A stretch of 64,000 nt of DNA, taken from positions 1,800,501 to 1,864,500 of the forward strand of contig JANJXV010000187.1 in assembly GCA_024803745.1 (NCBI GenBank). Reading direction: 5' to 3'. The translations under genes and the position numbers were made by a program. This stretch comes from Megascapheus bottae. Its lineage: Eukaryota > Chordata > Mammalia > Rodentia > Geomyidae. The notes beneath the pieces were generated by a model. The model was not told where the DNA came from. It was given only the letters and a program-made list of their open reading frames with translations, and made no database searches. Shown piece by piece: positions 1 to 10,172 of the stretch; position 1 is the stretch's first letter, and each line of letters starts with the position of its first letter.

Positions 1-436
1 TGTAGGAAGAGACAAAGTAAACACTTCAGTTAACCTTTACAGAGATGAACTTTAGGTTTAAAAATAGGAAGAACTGAGGCAGAACACTAGGGGTATGTAT
101 AATTATTCAACTGTCTCAGATAAAGTTGGGGATAGTATCTCAGGAACTACCAGGGAGGACCTGGGCTCAATAAAAAGTAATTTATATATGAATGTATGCT
201 TTATTTTCTCCAGGGGTTCACTCTCCTAGGAATTAATGTAAAAGAAATAGTAGTAAATTTCAACAAAATAAAGTTAGATTGAGTGATGTGTATCTCAGTG
301 TATATAAAGAAGCAAAGGAAGACAGCAAACTAAATGTCCAAAGACTAGGACAGATATAAAATGGCATCTGAAACACTAGTTTAAAATTTTATTCATTTAT
401 ATGTTATTTTTCATTTTTTGTTGAGTTTATTGAAGT
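1..436. other. AT-rich unique sequence
   Basis: No repeat, convincing ORF or RNA gene is recognised here. Base composition is AT-rich with almost no CpG, the normal background of this window. Confidence 0.5.
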
Positions 437-626
437 TTTGTTTTTGTTTTTGTCTTGCCAGTTCTAGAGCTTGAACTCAGGGCCTGAGCCCTGATCTTGG
501 GCTTTCTCAAGGCTAGCACTCTACCAATTGAGCTGCAGCACTACTTTCAGCTTTTTCTGTGTATGTCATACCAAGGCTTCATGCATACAAAGCAAGCACT
601 CTATCACTAGGCCATGCTCCTGGCCC
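437..626 (-). repeat. Dimeric tRNA-like (ID-like) SINE, minus strand
   Basis: Read on the minus strand, this is two ID-like units joined head to tail. The first carries 'gcctagtgatagagtgctt', the second 'gctcaattggtagagtgc', both like the A-box region of tRNA-Ala-derived SINEs. The A-rich tail appears on the plus strand as interrupted T runs at 436-452. The same dimer occurs at 48118-48296, 51666-51846, 57735-57916 and 58403-58590, which supports a defined family. No clear target-site duplication is visible here, so this is probably an older copy. Confidence 0.75.
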
Positions 627-1562
627 TAATTAGTTCTTTACATGTTGTGGTTACTAACTTTTGGTCTGGTAATTCACAGACGGTATCTACCTAGAAGAAA
701 GGGGATGCTAAAAACACAACAAACACAGGCCTAAAGGTCAGTAAGAGGGACAGTACAGTGGGAGTAGGGAAAGATCATTGTGGTATATAAAAACTGAGAG
801 AAGAAAAAAGATATTATAAAGGGGTATCATGGAATTAGAGAGCTCTTATTCATACATAAATCCTTCCAAGGGTATCCTGTAACATCACTTCCCATCATCT
901 TCAACATCCTTTCAGTCTCTGAAGGATACAGGTTTACAGAATGAAGCATGGGTGTCCACCAGGGAGATGTGGGAATTTTATTTCACCTCTGTGGACTTCA
1001 GCAAGCTGCTAGATATTCCAGAGATGTAAATTCCACGTGCAAGCCACTTCATGCACTAAGCATGCATTCGTAGGCATTAATTAAGCTGCATTAAGTCAGT
1101 CAGCTCAAATAAGGCTGGACATTAACAAGGTGGACTGGATCATTTTCAGAAGTTGCTTTCTGCTCCCATTAGCAGACTGATTATACTCTAGCTCTCATTC
1201 AGGGGCATGTCACCAAACTGTCTACCAAAAGGTACATTACAAGAATGCAAAATTTTAAACACTGAATATCTGAGGAAAACAATAAGAATATTGAACACTG
1301 GAGTCACGCTTTTTTACCTCTTCAGCAAAAGTAGTAATCAACACAAATGTTTACTGTTTGGAACTGCTGAACCTAAAATATGTATGTGGATGGAAATGCA
1401 ATGTCCACAGGATCTGTTTGCAATGTACTAGCTATTACACTGCAAACAAAATTACTTCTTATTTAAAATGTATCCCACATGCTCAGAATCCATCCCGATC
1501 AACACACTGAAGTATAACTTATGATCCAGAAATGAAATTATGTATCTGACTTGGTTACCTGG
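627..1562. other. Unique sequence with a homeodomain-motif-rich block
   Basis: No repeat or convincing ORF is seen. About 1030-1200 holds an E-box-like 'ccacgtg', two ATTAA motifs around 'gcattaattaagctgcatt' and further ATTA cores. Its even composition resembles conserved noncoding DNA, but conservation cannot be tested from one sequence. Confidence 0.35.
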
Positions 1563-1772
1563 TGTATTGTATATATGTTTATTTGCTTATTTGAAATGGG
1601 GAAAGGAATGGAGAAAACAAGATGATTGGGAGGGGGTAGGAGAAGGAAAAGGGGGCAAAAACATGAGAAAGTGTATCAAGGTTGGAGAAGTAATGTCCCC
1701 ACTACCTGACAAATATAACTGTATCCCCTCTGTACCTTATCCAGACAATAAAATATAAAAAAAAATCTTTAA
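1563..1772 (+). mobile_element. Old L1 3' UTR fragment, plus strand
   Basis: The segment follows the same order as the younger L1 tails in this window: 'tatttgaaatggggaaagga', then 'gaaaacaagatga', a G-rich purine tract, 'acatgagaaagtgtatcaa', 'gaagtaatg', and an A-rich end after 'caataaaatataaaa'. It is far more diverged and has a different terminal stretch ('taactgtatcccctctgta'), so it represents an older subfamily. Only the 3' UTR is present, as expected for a 5'-truncated insertion. Confidence 0.7.
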
Positions 1773-2385
1773 AGAATAAAAGAAGAAATTATGGACACAC
1801 TCCAATTAAAAATAACATTTCATAGAACATAACTCTTATTCATTATGCATCTACCAATGCTTCAGAAAAACACTGACAACTCTTCACAGAGAGCCTTGAT
1901 CTACTTCACCAAACAACACAATGTAGGTGAATTAAAGAGAAACTATAGGCAACCTTTTATGACTTATATAACAACTTCCTGGAATAACTTCAAAAGTTAA
2001 CTGTACAAAAATAAAATGGTTAATGTTAAATACTAGCTCTAAGATTTAAAAGATTTTAAATTACTTACTATTTCTGATTCATATTTTTTTCATTCATATA
2101 TGTATTATTTGCCTTTTATATATATCAGACACTATTTCAGGCTCTGGGACTACAGAAATGAATAAAAGATACTACAATCTCTGCCTTTATATTGTTTTAA
2201 TTTTATTCTTAATTAGAATAATATAGTAGCTATTGAAGATGAAGGCAAAAGATTCATTGCCTATGTAAGTATTCTGTCACAAAAATTAATAACTGAACTT
2301 CAAAGAAAAAGACAACACATGTCTTCAAAACTTTACAAGAAGTGAAATACATGGTATTTCTTCCAGTAAACAATAGCAAGTTTTA
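1773..2385. other. Unique AT-rich sequence with a possible MIR/L2 relic
   Basis: Mostly unrecognised AT-rich DNA. About 2095-2185 ('ttcattcatat', 'cagacactatttcaggctct', then a 'gaatgaataaaaga'-like stretch) resembles the Mammalian-wide MIR/L2 signature, but is too short and decayed to classify firmly. Confidence 0.35.
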
Positions 2386-2606
2386 GCCTGGAGCCATGGC
2401 TCGTGCCTGTAATCCCAGCTATTCAAGAGGCTGAAATCTGAGAATCCTGATTCAAAGTAAGCCCAAGCACAAAAGCCTGTGAGATTCTTATCTCCAATTA
2501 ACCACCAGAAAACAGGAAGTGATGCTATAGCTCAAGTGGTAGAGTGCTTGCCTTGAGCTGAAGAGCTCAGGCCCAGAATTCAAGTCTCACGACTGACAAA
2601 AAAAAG
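2386..2606 (+). repeat. Composite B1-like/ID-like SINE
   Basis: The left half resembles a 7SL-derived B1 unit: 'gcctgtaatcccagctattc', then 'gaggctgaaatctgagaatc'. A linker follows ('cttatctccaattaaccacc'), then an ID-like right half, 'tagctcaagtggtagagtg', and an A-rich tail after 'cgactgaca'. The same architecture recurs at 10173, 18412, 50271, 52388 and 56925, and in reverse at 51190. It would be transcribed by RNA polymerase III and mobilised by L1. Weak flanking similarity ('agcaagttt' and 'aagcaaaat') may be a decayed target-site duplication. Confidence 0.85.
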
Positions 2607-2821
2607 AAGCAAAATTAGTAAGTATTAATAACTTAATAATTTAAAGATATATCCTGGCTTTTCATTAAAATTTCAAAAAATCAGATAAACTAGCATCTAC
2701 AGTAAGGAAAAGGCAAACACTAATGAGTTATTTAAAAAATACAAGAGAAAAAAATATTAATTAGTGCCAGTTAGGTCAAAGAAGTGACCAAAATTCAAAT
2801 GCTATTAATATTCCAACTGGA
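2607..2821. other. Unique AT-rich sequence
   Basis: No recognisable element. Confidence 0.5.
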
Positions 2822-2995
2822 CTTCTCTTTTCGTAGTATTAGGAATTGAACTCTGAGCCTCGTACTTGTTAGAGAAGCACTCTACCACTTCAGCCAAGTC
2901 TCCAGCTGCTTTTTATGTTCACAGTTTTCCAGGTAGAGTTGCGTTGTGCCCAGTTAGATCTGAGCTGTGATTCTACTTGTACATCCTCATGTCCT
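2822..2995 (-). repeat. Older tRNA-like SINE, minus strand
   Basis: 'ggaattgaactctgagcct' followed by 'agcactctaccacttcagcc' is the reverse of a tRNA-derived head (B box, then A box). A second part, 'ttttccaggtagagttgcg' and 'cagttagatctgagctgtg', resembles the reversed B1/7SL-like portion of an older composite family also seen at 55208-55428 and 61913-62100. Divergence is high. Confidence 0.55.
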
Positions 2996-5465
2996 GGGCC
3001 ACCAATCCCCATTTAGCCTGTGGGCTATGGAGAGGGAAAGCAACAGAAAACTATCTATTGGAGTTCCTATAAGTATCACTGTGGATGTCAATGATTTCAA
3101 GAAAATTCATCAAATATGGACTTCAGAATTTTGTTTGAGAAAGTGGTCTCATAGTACCTTACATTCATATTCTTATTTCCAAAACAGAAAGCTATCCATT
3201 ATGCCAACAATGATGTAAGAAACAACCCTGGTACTTTTCTCAAATGTCCTACAGGCTTAAGTCTTCTCTGTTTTGATGGCTACTTGCCGCAGGAATATGT
3301 GCTACATTATAAGATAAAAACAGAATCGGCCAGGCATCGGTTAGAATTTATTATTGTAATCAACATGATAAACACATTGTTGATAACAAGCACCATAAAC
3401 AATCTGTTTTACACTTAATGTAACACTAAAAACATATTTAATTGCGTCACTATTATTCTAGGTGTTGAATTGTTTCCAATTTATTTTGTAGAGCCATGAC
3501 AATGAAACTGAACTGCAATCACAGATGCAACTATGAATTTTTAATTTTTCATAAATCATAAGTAATATGTCCATAAATGCATAGCTGTCCTTGAGATGAT
3601 GGATTTTTTTATTCTAGAAATATAGTGGAATCTGTTTAGAGTGCAAACTTAGCTAACTCAGCAGTCCTGTGCAGCTGAGTGACAATGGACATGTAGAAAT
3701 TTTATTTTCTGTAGGACAATTTTTTTGCAAAGTATCAGATGCTTATTTTTTTCTCTTTTCATGGTATTCTGACAGCACACTCATTGAAAATGGTAAAGTA
3801 GTTGAGCTCCAACCATTTAGCTTCAGGATCAATTTCTCAGAGGAAAGCTGAATTGGAATGAAAGAATACTGATACTGAATTTCTCACTATTAGCATATAT
3901 AAGCTAATTTCCATTCATAATGACCAAGAATGTTTTCCTCCCCATTTCTGTAACTAGGGCAACAGCCATTTTGAACTGTAGTAGAGGGCATAATGGAAAC
4001 AAAAAAAGTAGAAAATTCTATTTAAGTAGAAGCTGCAGCATTTGAGTATAAACTGTATTTGCCTGGCTATCTATCTACATAAATATTCTCTGAAGGAGGA
4101 ACAGAAACAGATCCCACCACCAGCCATATACAAGGACGTTACAGAAGTCAATAGATGGAGCAAGCAAGGTGATACACTTTATAAAAAGAACCCATGGCTA
4201 TATAACTGTCTGTTCCAATATATTTTCTTATCTCTGATTTTTATATGTGGGAGGAAGGCAAGGAGGAATCAAAGCTTGCAAGGAGAATTTTAGCTAGTTA
4301 TTTTGCTAATTTAACGTTCAGCATCTGGTCCACCTGCTGCTGAGCACAACTACAAGCAATCCAACACTGACCATGAAATGCTTACTGAAAAATAATGAAG
4401 ACTTGACTTTTGACTGAAATTCTTTGCAAGTGAATTAACAACATTCAGGCTTATTAAAACCAGTCAATAACTAACCACACTTTTGCTTTTGAACTATTTT
4501 AACAGATAGCTGCTTTATGTGGTTTCATATATCTCCTAAGCTCACAAACATTTGCATTTTCTTTATGTCTTAAAAAATAACTGCTGTGGGTTTTTCATTC
4601 TTATCCTCTTAAGCACTGAAGTTTCCCATATGAAATTTTAGTCTGGACCTTTTCTGTTTTACAGTGGTAAGAGAAGAATAAGTTACTAATTAACTCTAAA
4701 GTAGAGGCATATATAATTTTCAACATATTCTTTGGAAATTCAAATTGACTGAGGAAAACACTACACTTATTTCTTGGGCTGAAAAATGTGAGACTTTGCC
4801 AAGGTAAGTGCTTGCTTATGCATGAAAAATTTAAGTTAGAAAAATTTGATGCAATGACGGGTCGTCTTCCAATAGCAACATGACTTTTTATTATTTTTCT
4901 GGAGGTACTGTAGGATAAAGTTTTCTAATATTCCCTGCAATATGCACACAATCCTAAATCTAGGAGTCCTTGAAGAATGCCATAGTTCTATATGGCACAT
5001 CATACCCATATGGAATTTATGCCAATTAGTAGATATTTTCTTTTCCTTTGTCTACCAAAATCCACTTCTAGAAATACTGGAAAGAAGTTTTTCCTCTCAT
5101 TCAGAGGCTTCCTTTTAATCAAAGACAATAACTTCTATATGAAAGGAAGAATAAGGTTTGGCCTATGAGAAGAAATATAAAGGCTTGTATTGGGGAGAAG
5201 TGCCAAAGTAATTACAATATTCATAAAACTTCTCAAAACATTGGTGACAGGTCCAAAAGTAATTACCGATTGAAGAAGCAAACTAGACTATATACAAACT
5301 AGTTTGATAGTTCTATGGGCAATCAATAACACTGCAACCAATGTGGCCTGAAGTCTTCAAAGACAGAGCCTATTCTCATGGTCCCTAAATAAACACAAAA
5401 GTCTGTTTTAGTAGATTAACTGCATTAAAGATTCTAAATTCCAAATAGCGGTTATATCACATCCA
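2996..5465. other. Unique AT-rich sequence
   Basis: About 2.5 kb with no repeat I can name and no ORF longer than about 85 codons. Codon use in those ORFs looks like chance. A sub-block at about 3340-3440 carries several ACAAT-type SOX-like cores and ATTA motifs, but nothing decisive. Confidence 0.45.
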
Positions 5466-5469
5466 TGGT

Positions 5470-5935
5470 GTTTCCCCAGAACTGTGTAGTCCTCTCCCAT
5501 TCGGACTGTAGGCTTGACCATGTGACTTGCTCTAGCAAATAAGATACTAGTCTATGTATCCCAAGTACAGGTTTTTTAAAGTATGCATATTTTTGCTTTC
5601 TTTCTTTTGTTAATGAGCTGACTCATTCCTAGATCCTTACTATGACCAAAATAAAGTGAGCTAATCTTGTATGAGTGAGGGATATGAAAGAGATGGAGTG
5701 AAGCTGAGTTGTCCAAGCTAATATCATTCTAGTCTAGGCTCCTTTGTTAAACTGTCAACTGACAACAGATATGTAAGCTAGCCCAACTTGGATTACCTTC
5801 ATCCTACACTGTTATATAACCACTGAGATAACACATAGACTCATGATAATAATGTGAATATTCTAAATCTCTTCATTTCATGATTATTTGTTACACAGTA
5901 TTTTAACAGCAACAAGTAATAGGATTGCATTTGGT
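5470..5935 (+). mobile_element. MLT1-like (ERVL-MaLR) LTR relic
   Basis: The order of blocks matches the ancient mammalian MLT1 LTR group. It has 'gaccatgtgacttgctctag' followed by 'caaataagatactag' near the start, a middle part with 'agctgagttgtccaagcta', and a terminal part with 'accactgagataaca', 'tgttacacagtattttaaca' and 'caacaagtaat'. The internal region of the parent element is absent, so this is best read as a solo LTR. It is a decayed endogenous retroelement with no coding capacity. Confidence 0.6.
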
Positions 5936-6442
5936 TACATTCTGAAAACTTTGTTAGATTCTTACGAAAAACACTTTTTTTGACTGAATAGGCTGAGTAA
6001 CTGAACACAATAATCTTACCCGTTCTTTTCTCCCCTCAGTACTTGTAAAGGAAATGCTTTATAGCTTTGATAATTTCCCTATAATTATGACTGCTTGCAT
6101 TTAGGTATGATATACATATTAATCAAACTTACTTACGGCCCTTATTCAACTTCCATGTCAACATTTTAAACTGTTACTTAAAAGTAGTCTTTAGACCAGA
6201 AAAGAAACAGCATCCTAAAAAATTAATGTTTCATTTGGAAAGTACACTATCCTTAAGTGATGGGTAAACAATTTAAAAGGCAAATCCTACTCCAGCATAT
6301 GAAACAGCTTACTCAGGCAGTCTTTGGCTACTAAATTTCTCTTTACATATTTTCAGTAATAGCTAGGTGGAAAATGAGAATCAGTCAATCTAATTATTTA
6401 TTGTGTTAGAACTCAAAGATCATTCTATAGGTATCCTTCATT
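5936..6442. other. Unique AT-rich sequence
   Basis: No repeat or ORF recognised. Confidence 0.5.
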
Positions 6443-7011
6443 TCTTTTTTTTCATATATTTTTATTGTAATTAATAGAAGGGTTACATGATATTTGCCAG
6501 ATAGATGGTGCATTAATTCCCATACATTGATACCCTTTCATATGTCTTGGTATCCATTACCCTCCCCCTCACCCCCACCTCTCATCTTGTTTTCCCCCGT
6601 TCCCTAATCAATTTCAAATAACCAAATACAAATATATCCGATATATCAGGTAACAAAGTGAGATACTGTAACAATATGAGATAACCAAGGGACAGCAAAG
6701 GAGATGAGAGATAACATAGTACCATAAGAACAGCAATCATTCATTATATGGCTTATGTTTCTATATCCTAGAGATCCTTTCATTTAGCGTCCTACTATAT
6801 GGCCTTTTGTATCAAGGTTTTGCTCTATTCCAAATCTCTGCTAGTAGAGCCCAAGGTTTCTACTGCTTATGATAAATAAGGGAAACCATTGAGCCTAAGT
6901 TCCTTTGAGTCTGGCTTACTTCACTTAATATGATCTTTTCTAAGTCTTTCCATTTCCTAACAAATGGGGCAATGTCATTCTTTCTGACAGCAGCATAGAA
7001 TTCCATTGTGT
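6443..7011 (-). mobile_element. 5'-truncated L1, minus strand
   Basis: On the plus strand it begins with a T-rich run (the reversed poly(A) tail). It then has the reversed 3' end ('attgtaattaatagaagggt', 'gatatttgccagatagatgg'), the reversed G-rich tract as C runs near 6553-6598, the 3' UTR body, and the last part of ORF2 reversed to 'agaattccattgtgt' at 6997-7011. Sequence type matches the youngest L1 group here. It ends abruptly at the short plus-strand L1 tail that follows. Confidence 0.9.
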
Positions 7012-7078
7012 GCACCTGCTATCTGGCAAATATCATGTAATCCTTTTACTAATTACAATACAAAAAATTTTTTAAAAA
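7012..7078 (+). mobile_element. Very short L1 3' terminus, plus strand
   Basis: 'gcacctgctatctggcaaat' followed by 'atcatgtaatccttttacta' and 'attacaata' is the terminal 55 bases of the young L1 3' UTR, plus an A/T-rich tail. It is either an extremely 5'-truncated insertion or what remains after rearrangement with the minus-strand L1 that abuts it at 7011/7012. Confidence 0.8.
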
Positions 7079-7084
7079 GTTTAA

Positions 7085-7668
7085 AAAAATGGCCTATAGA
7101 CACATGAAGAAATGCTCAACATCTCTGGTCATAAAAGAAATGCAAATCAAAACAACTCTAAGATTCCACCTCACTCCAGTTAGAATGGCCAGGATCAGGA
7201 AAACGAATAACAACAGATGCTGGAGGGGATGTGGCCAGGAGGGATCACTACTACACTGTTGGTGGGAGTGCAAATTTGTTCAACCACTATGGAAAGCAGT
7301 GTGGCAGTGCCTCAAAAGGCTAAACATAGAACTCCCCTATGACCCAGCCATTCCACTACTTGGCATTTATCCAACCAACCAGAAACAAGGACATACTAAA
7401 CCCACTAGCACAACAATGTTCATTGCAGAACTATTCACCATAGCATAGATATGGAACCAACCTAGATGTCCCTCAGTGGATGAGTGGATCAACAAGTTGT
7501 GGTATTTGTACACAATGGAATTCTATGCTGCTGTCAGAAAAACGACATCGCCCCATTTGTTAGGAAATGGAAAGACTTAGAAAACATCATAGTAAGTTAA
7601 GTAAGCCAGACTCAAAGGAACTTAGGCTCAATGGTTTCCCTCATTCGTCATAATCAGTGGAAACCTTG
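7085..7668 (+). pseudogene. L1 ORF2 C-terminal remnant, broken
   Basis: The readable part at 7089-7448 gives 119 residues of the L1 ORF2 C-terminal region. It includes the cysteine/histidine cluster (CWRGCGQEG, then LLHCWWEC) and the family block [17 protein letters not shown]2 encodes the endonuclease and reverse transcriptase of L1, and this piece lies downstream of both catalytic domains. Compared with the copy at 13564, a substitution makes a stop at 7446-7448 and a one-base loss near 7541 shifts the frame, so the rest of the C-terminus is lost. The expected ORF2 stop near 7668 is also mutated (tag to tgg). It is non-functional. Confidence 0.9.
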
Positions 7669-8073
7669 GGCTCTACCAGCAAAGACCTGCAATAGAGCAA
7701 AATCTTGATACATAAGGCCATATAGTATGAAGCTAAATGAAATGAACTCCAGGATATTGAAACAAAAGCCATGTAACGAATGATTGTTGTCCTTAATGTA
7801 CTATGTTGTCTCTCATCTCCTTTGCTGTCCCTTGGTTATCTCATATTGTTATAGTATCTCACTTTGTTATCTGATATATTGAATTTATTTCTACTTGGTT
7901 ATTTGAAATTTGATAGGGAAGGGGGGAAAACCAAGACGGGTGGGGGGACGGGGGGGAGGATAATGAGTACCAAGACATGTGAAAGGGTATCAATGTATGT
8001 GAATTAATGCACCTTCTATCTGGCAAATATCATGTAACCCTTTTACTAATTATAATAAAAAATTTAAAAAAAT
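7085..8073 (+). mobile_element. 5'-truncated L1 (ORF2 C-terminus plus 3' UTR)
   Basis: The copy starts in ORF2 and runs through the complete 3' UTR. That includes the G-rich purine tract at about 7918-7960, 'accaagacatgtgaaagggt', and 'atgtaacccttttactaatt' before an A-rich tail ending near 8073. It lies directly behind another L1 tail and is inverted relative to the copy at 6443-7011. Together the two form an inverted repeat with arms of roughly 560 bp and a spacer of about 490 bp. Confidence 0.92.
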
Positions 8074-8515
8074 AAAGAATGAATTCTTGTTCTACCTACA
8101 TCATGACTCTCTTGGCATCTTCAAAAGCAAATGCCCTAACAAACTGGTCAGAAGCACATGAGCCAAAGAGCAAGGAGGGAAAAAAATCACCTTTACAGCA
8201 GATCCAATGTTTTTAAGCAGCCTTTGTACCAAGTGTTGTTGTGAAGGAACCCTCGCTCTCTGAAACAGCTAATGAAAATTTAAAACGGTATAACCACGTC
8301 AGAAAACGTGTTTGCTGTTTCTCCAAACCTTAAACACCCACCTACTGTATGATTAAGGTATTCATGCCTCGCAATGCATTCCAGAAAGAAAGAAAAAAAA
8401 ACAGCATATACTGCTACAAAGACTTGTGCACACATGTTCACAGCAGCTTTATGTGTGGGGAAACATAAAAATAAAACAGTAATAGCCAACGGAAGCTCCA
8501 CATTTGTGCACCAGT
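8074..8515. other. Unique sequence between L1 and CpG island
   Basis: AT-rich, with no repeat recognised. A 73-codon minus-strand frame at 8280-8501 has no recognisable domain and is probably chance. Confidence 0.5.
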
Positions 8516-8710
8516 CTTGAGCACGGACACTCAGGCTGCCGGCCCAAGTGCAAGGGCCAGGAAGGCACCGAGCGGCTGAGCTGTGGTTATAACTCTTCCT
8601 TATCTGACAGCTAATGAAATGTAAACAAAAGCCGTCTCACCGTGACTCCCGCAAGACACAGACTCAACAATCTTCACGGCAAAAACCAAAAAATGAAAAA
8701 TCCCACTGGA

Positions 8711-8880
8711 AGGCTTCACGCATCGCACGCTTCAGGCCTGGGAAATGCGCCCAGGGGCAACTTCACGCATGCGCAGATCCTCCCGCCTGAGAGACACGCG
8801 CAAGGCGCAACTTCGCGCAGGTGCAGATCCTCCAGCCTGAGCTGCACAAGGCACAACTTCGCGCATGCACAGATCCTCCC
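8711..8880 (+). repeat. Tandem array, about 46-bp units with NRF1-like cores
   Basis: Units start at 8754 (50 bp), 8804 (46 bp) and 8850 (31 bp, partial), with a weaker partial unit at 8711-8753. Each full unit carries 'caacttcrcgca' followed by 'gcagatcctcc' and 'gcctgag'. Differences between units are scattered substitutions, often at CpG, which fits an array that is not very recent. Confidence 0.85.
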
Positions 8881-9286
8881 AAAACCTACCAGCCCAGTCA
8901 AGGCCCCTCGTTCCTCTCAGACCATGAGGCCCCAGCCCCATGCAGGCCCCGTGCAGCCCCCGTGTCGCCCCAACTGGGGTCTCTACTCCCTGGTTCATTC
9001 ACCTGCAAGCCCCGGCACAGATACCTGAAAGACCTGGTCTCTTTCTTCCTCAGGGTCAGGGGTGTTAGGGGTGGGGAAGAGGACGCCCTTGTCCTTCCTG
9101 GGGTTCTTTCTACTTTGAGCGGCTAAACGCGGCCCCTGGTCACTTACCGGGCTCCTCAGCTCTGGGAGACACGTTTGAGGCAATGGCGGGTGTTGAGCTT
9201 CGCGTGTTTGTGGGGAGAAGGGCATCAGGGCCACCTGCTCGCGGCTGCCATCGTGGGCCATGAGCTGGGAGCGTGGCCTTGGCAAA

Positions 9287-9382
9287 CACGCATGCTCACT
9301 GAGCACCAAGGGTCGTGGCCCAGCGAAGAGCACGCATGCTCAGTGAGCACGAGGGCCAAGGCCCAGTGAAGAGCACGCATGC
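9287..9382 (+). repeat. Tandem array, about 44-bp units
   Basis: Units start at 9287 (44 bp), 9331 (43 bp) and 9374 (partial). They share 'cacgcatgctca', then 'tgagcac', and 'ggcccag' near the end of each unit. The 'cgcatgc' core is shared with the array at 8711-8880 although the rest differs. It ends just before the L1 5'-UTR-like segment. Confidence 0.85.
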
Positions 9383-9383
9383 A

Positions 9384-9990
9384 GAGAGGGAAGGAAGATG
9401 GCCCCGAGACAATAGGGACGCTGCCTAGCTCTCTCTCACAAAAAGAGAGAAATAAGGAGTCCCACGAGCCAATTATCTTAAGAAATCCACAACAACAAAC
9501 TCAAAAGGCAACGGAGAAGGACTCAAAGTGGAAAAGAAATCCAGATAAAGCTCACATCCAACTTTCTCAAAGAATTCGGAACGCGAGGACCCCTCCCCCA
9601 CCTCCATCCGCCAGTTCCAAGCCACAGAAAGCGCCGGCGGGCTGGGGGGAAAAGCGGCAGCAGGCCAGGAAAAGAGGCTGCGGGCGGAGGGGGCCAGCCT
9701 GGGAGCCCGAATGCTGCAGAAACCAACATACAACCGGGCCAGCGAACGGCGGAAGCAGCAGAACCCAGACGCGGAACCAGAACAGCAAGCAGCGGAACCC
9801 AGACTCGGAACACAGGCGACAGCGGAGACCCGAGGGGAGTGAGAGACTCCCCACCACCGTGCAGCACCCGCAGAGGGATGCAGAGGCGTGAGTAATACAG
9901 CGCGTCCCCAAACACAAAGGGAAAGCAGAGCGGTGCCAAGCAATAGAACTTAACTCAGACCCCTCCACCCCGCCCACACAGGCCTAAAGG
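9384..9990 (+). mobile_element. Possible L1 5' UTR fragment without its body
   Basis: It begins 'gagggaaggaagatggcc', similar to mammalian L1 5' ends that carry a YY1 motif in 'aagatggcc' near the transcription start. An A-rich stretch follows, then a GC-rich, CpG-rich body (about 9585-9935), a composition common in L1 5' UTRs. No ORF1 follows: after about 9990 the sequence is ordinary AT-rich DNA. A 5' fragment lacking its 3' part is unusual for L1. The alternative is a host CpG-island first exon. A 170-codon frame at 9379-9891 has low-complexity, basic composition and no recognised domain. Confidence 0.4.
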
Positions 9991-10172
9991 CAAAAAGAAT
10001 ACAAGGACGAATCCTAAAGTTGGCTGTGCCTGCACTACCAGATTTTTGTAGACTCCAACTTACAGGCCAGAAGTTGAGAATTAATGGTCCAGTAGATCAA
10101 ATTAGTCCCATTCCATGTTGTTTAAGCAGCATAGTATTTCTACACATTTGAGCCATCATTTAACAAAACAGA
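9991..10172. other. Unique AT-rich sequence
   Basis: No repeat recognised. Composition drops back to background directly after the CpG-rich segment. Confidence 0.5.

Larger units (their letters stand above)
8516..9975. promoter_or_regulatory. CpG island with two short tandem arrays
   Basis: This is the only long GC-rich, CpG-dense stretch in an otherwise AT-rich, CpG-poor window. It contains NRF1-like palindromic cores ('cgcatgcgca' at 8766-8775 and 'gcgcatgcac' at 8861-8870), two tandem arrays, an 'aagatggcc' YY1-like motif at 9395-9403 and a GTGAGT donor-like site at 9888-9893. Overlapping open frames on both strands are what GC-rich DNA gives by chance, and none shows a domain. It could be the promoter island of an unannotated transcript, or the 5' regulatory end of a young L1 whose body is missing. 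I favour a mixture, with the L1-like part from about 9384. Confidence 0.6.

Noticed and set aside
9393..9404. 'gaagatggccc' as a Kozak start of a host gene
   Set aside because: The frame from there has no recognisable domain and the motif fits an L1-type YY1 site better.
8642..9977. Overlapping open frames of 88-170 codons on both strands in the CpG island
   Set aside because: GC-rich DNA has few stop codons, the frames overlap in several phases and strands, and none shows a domain or family resemblance.
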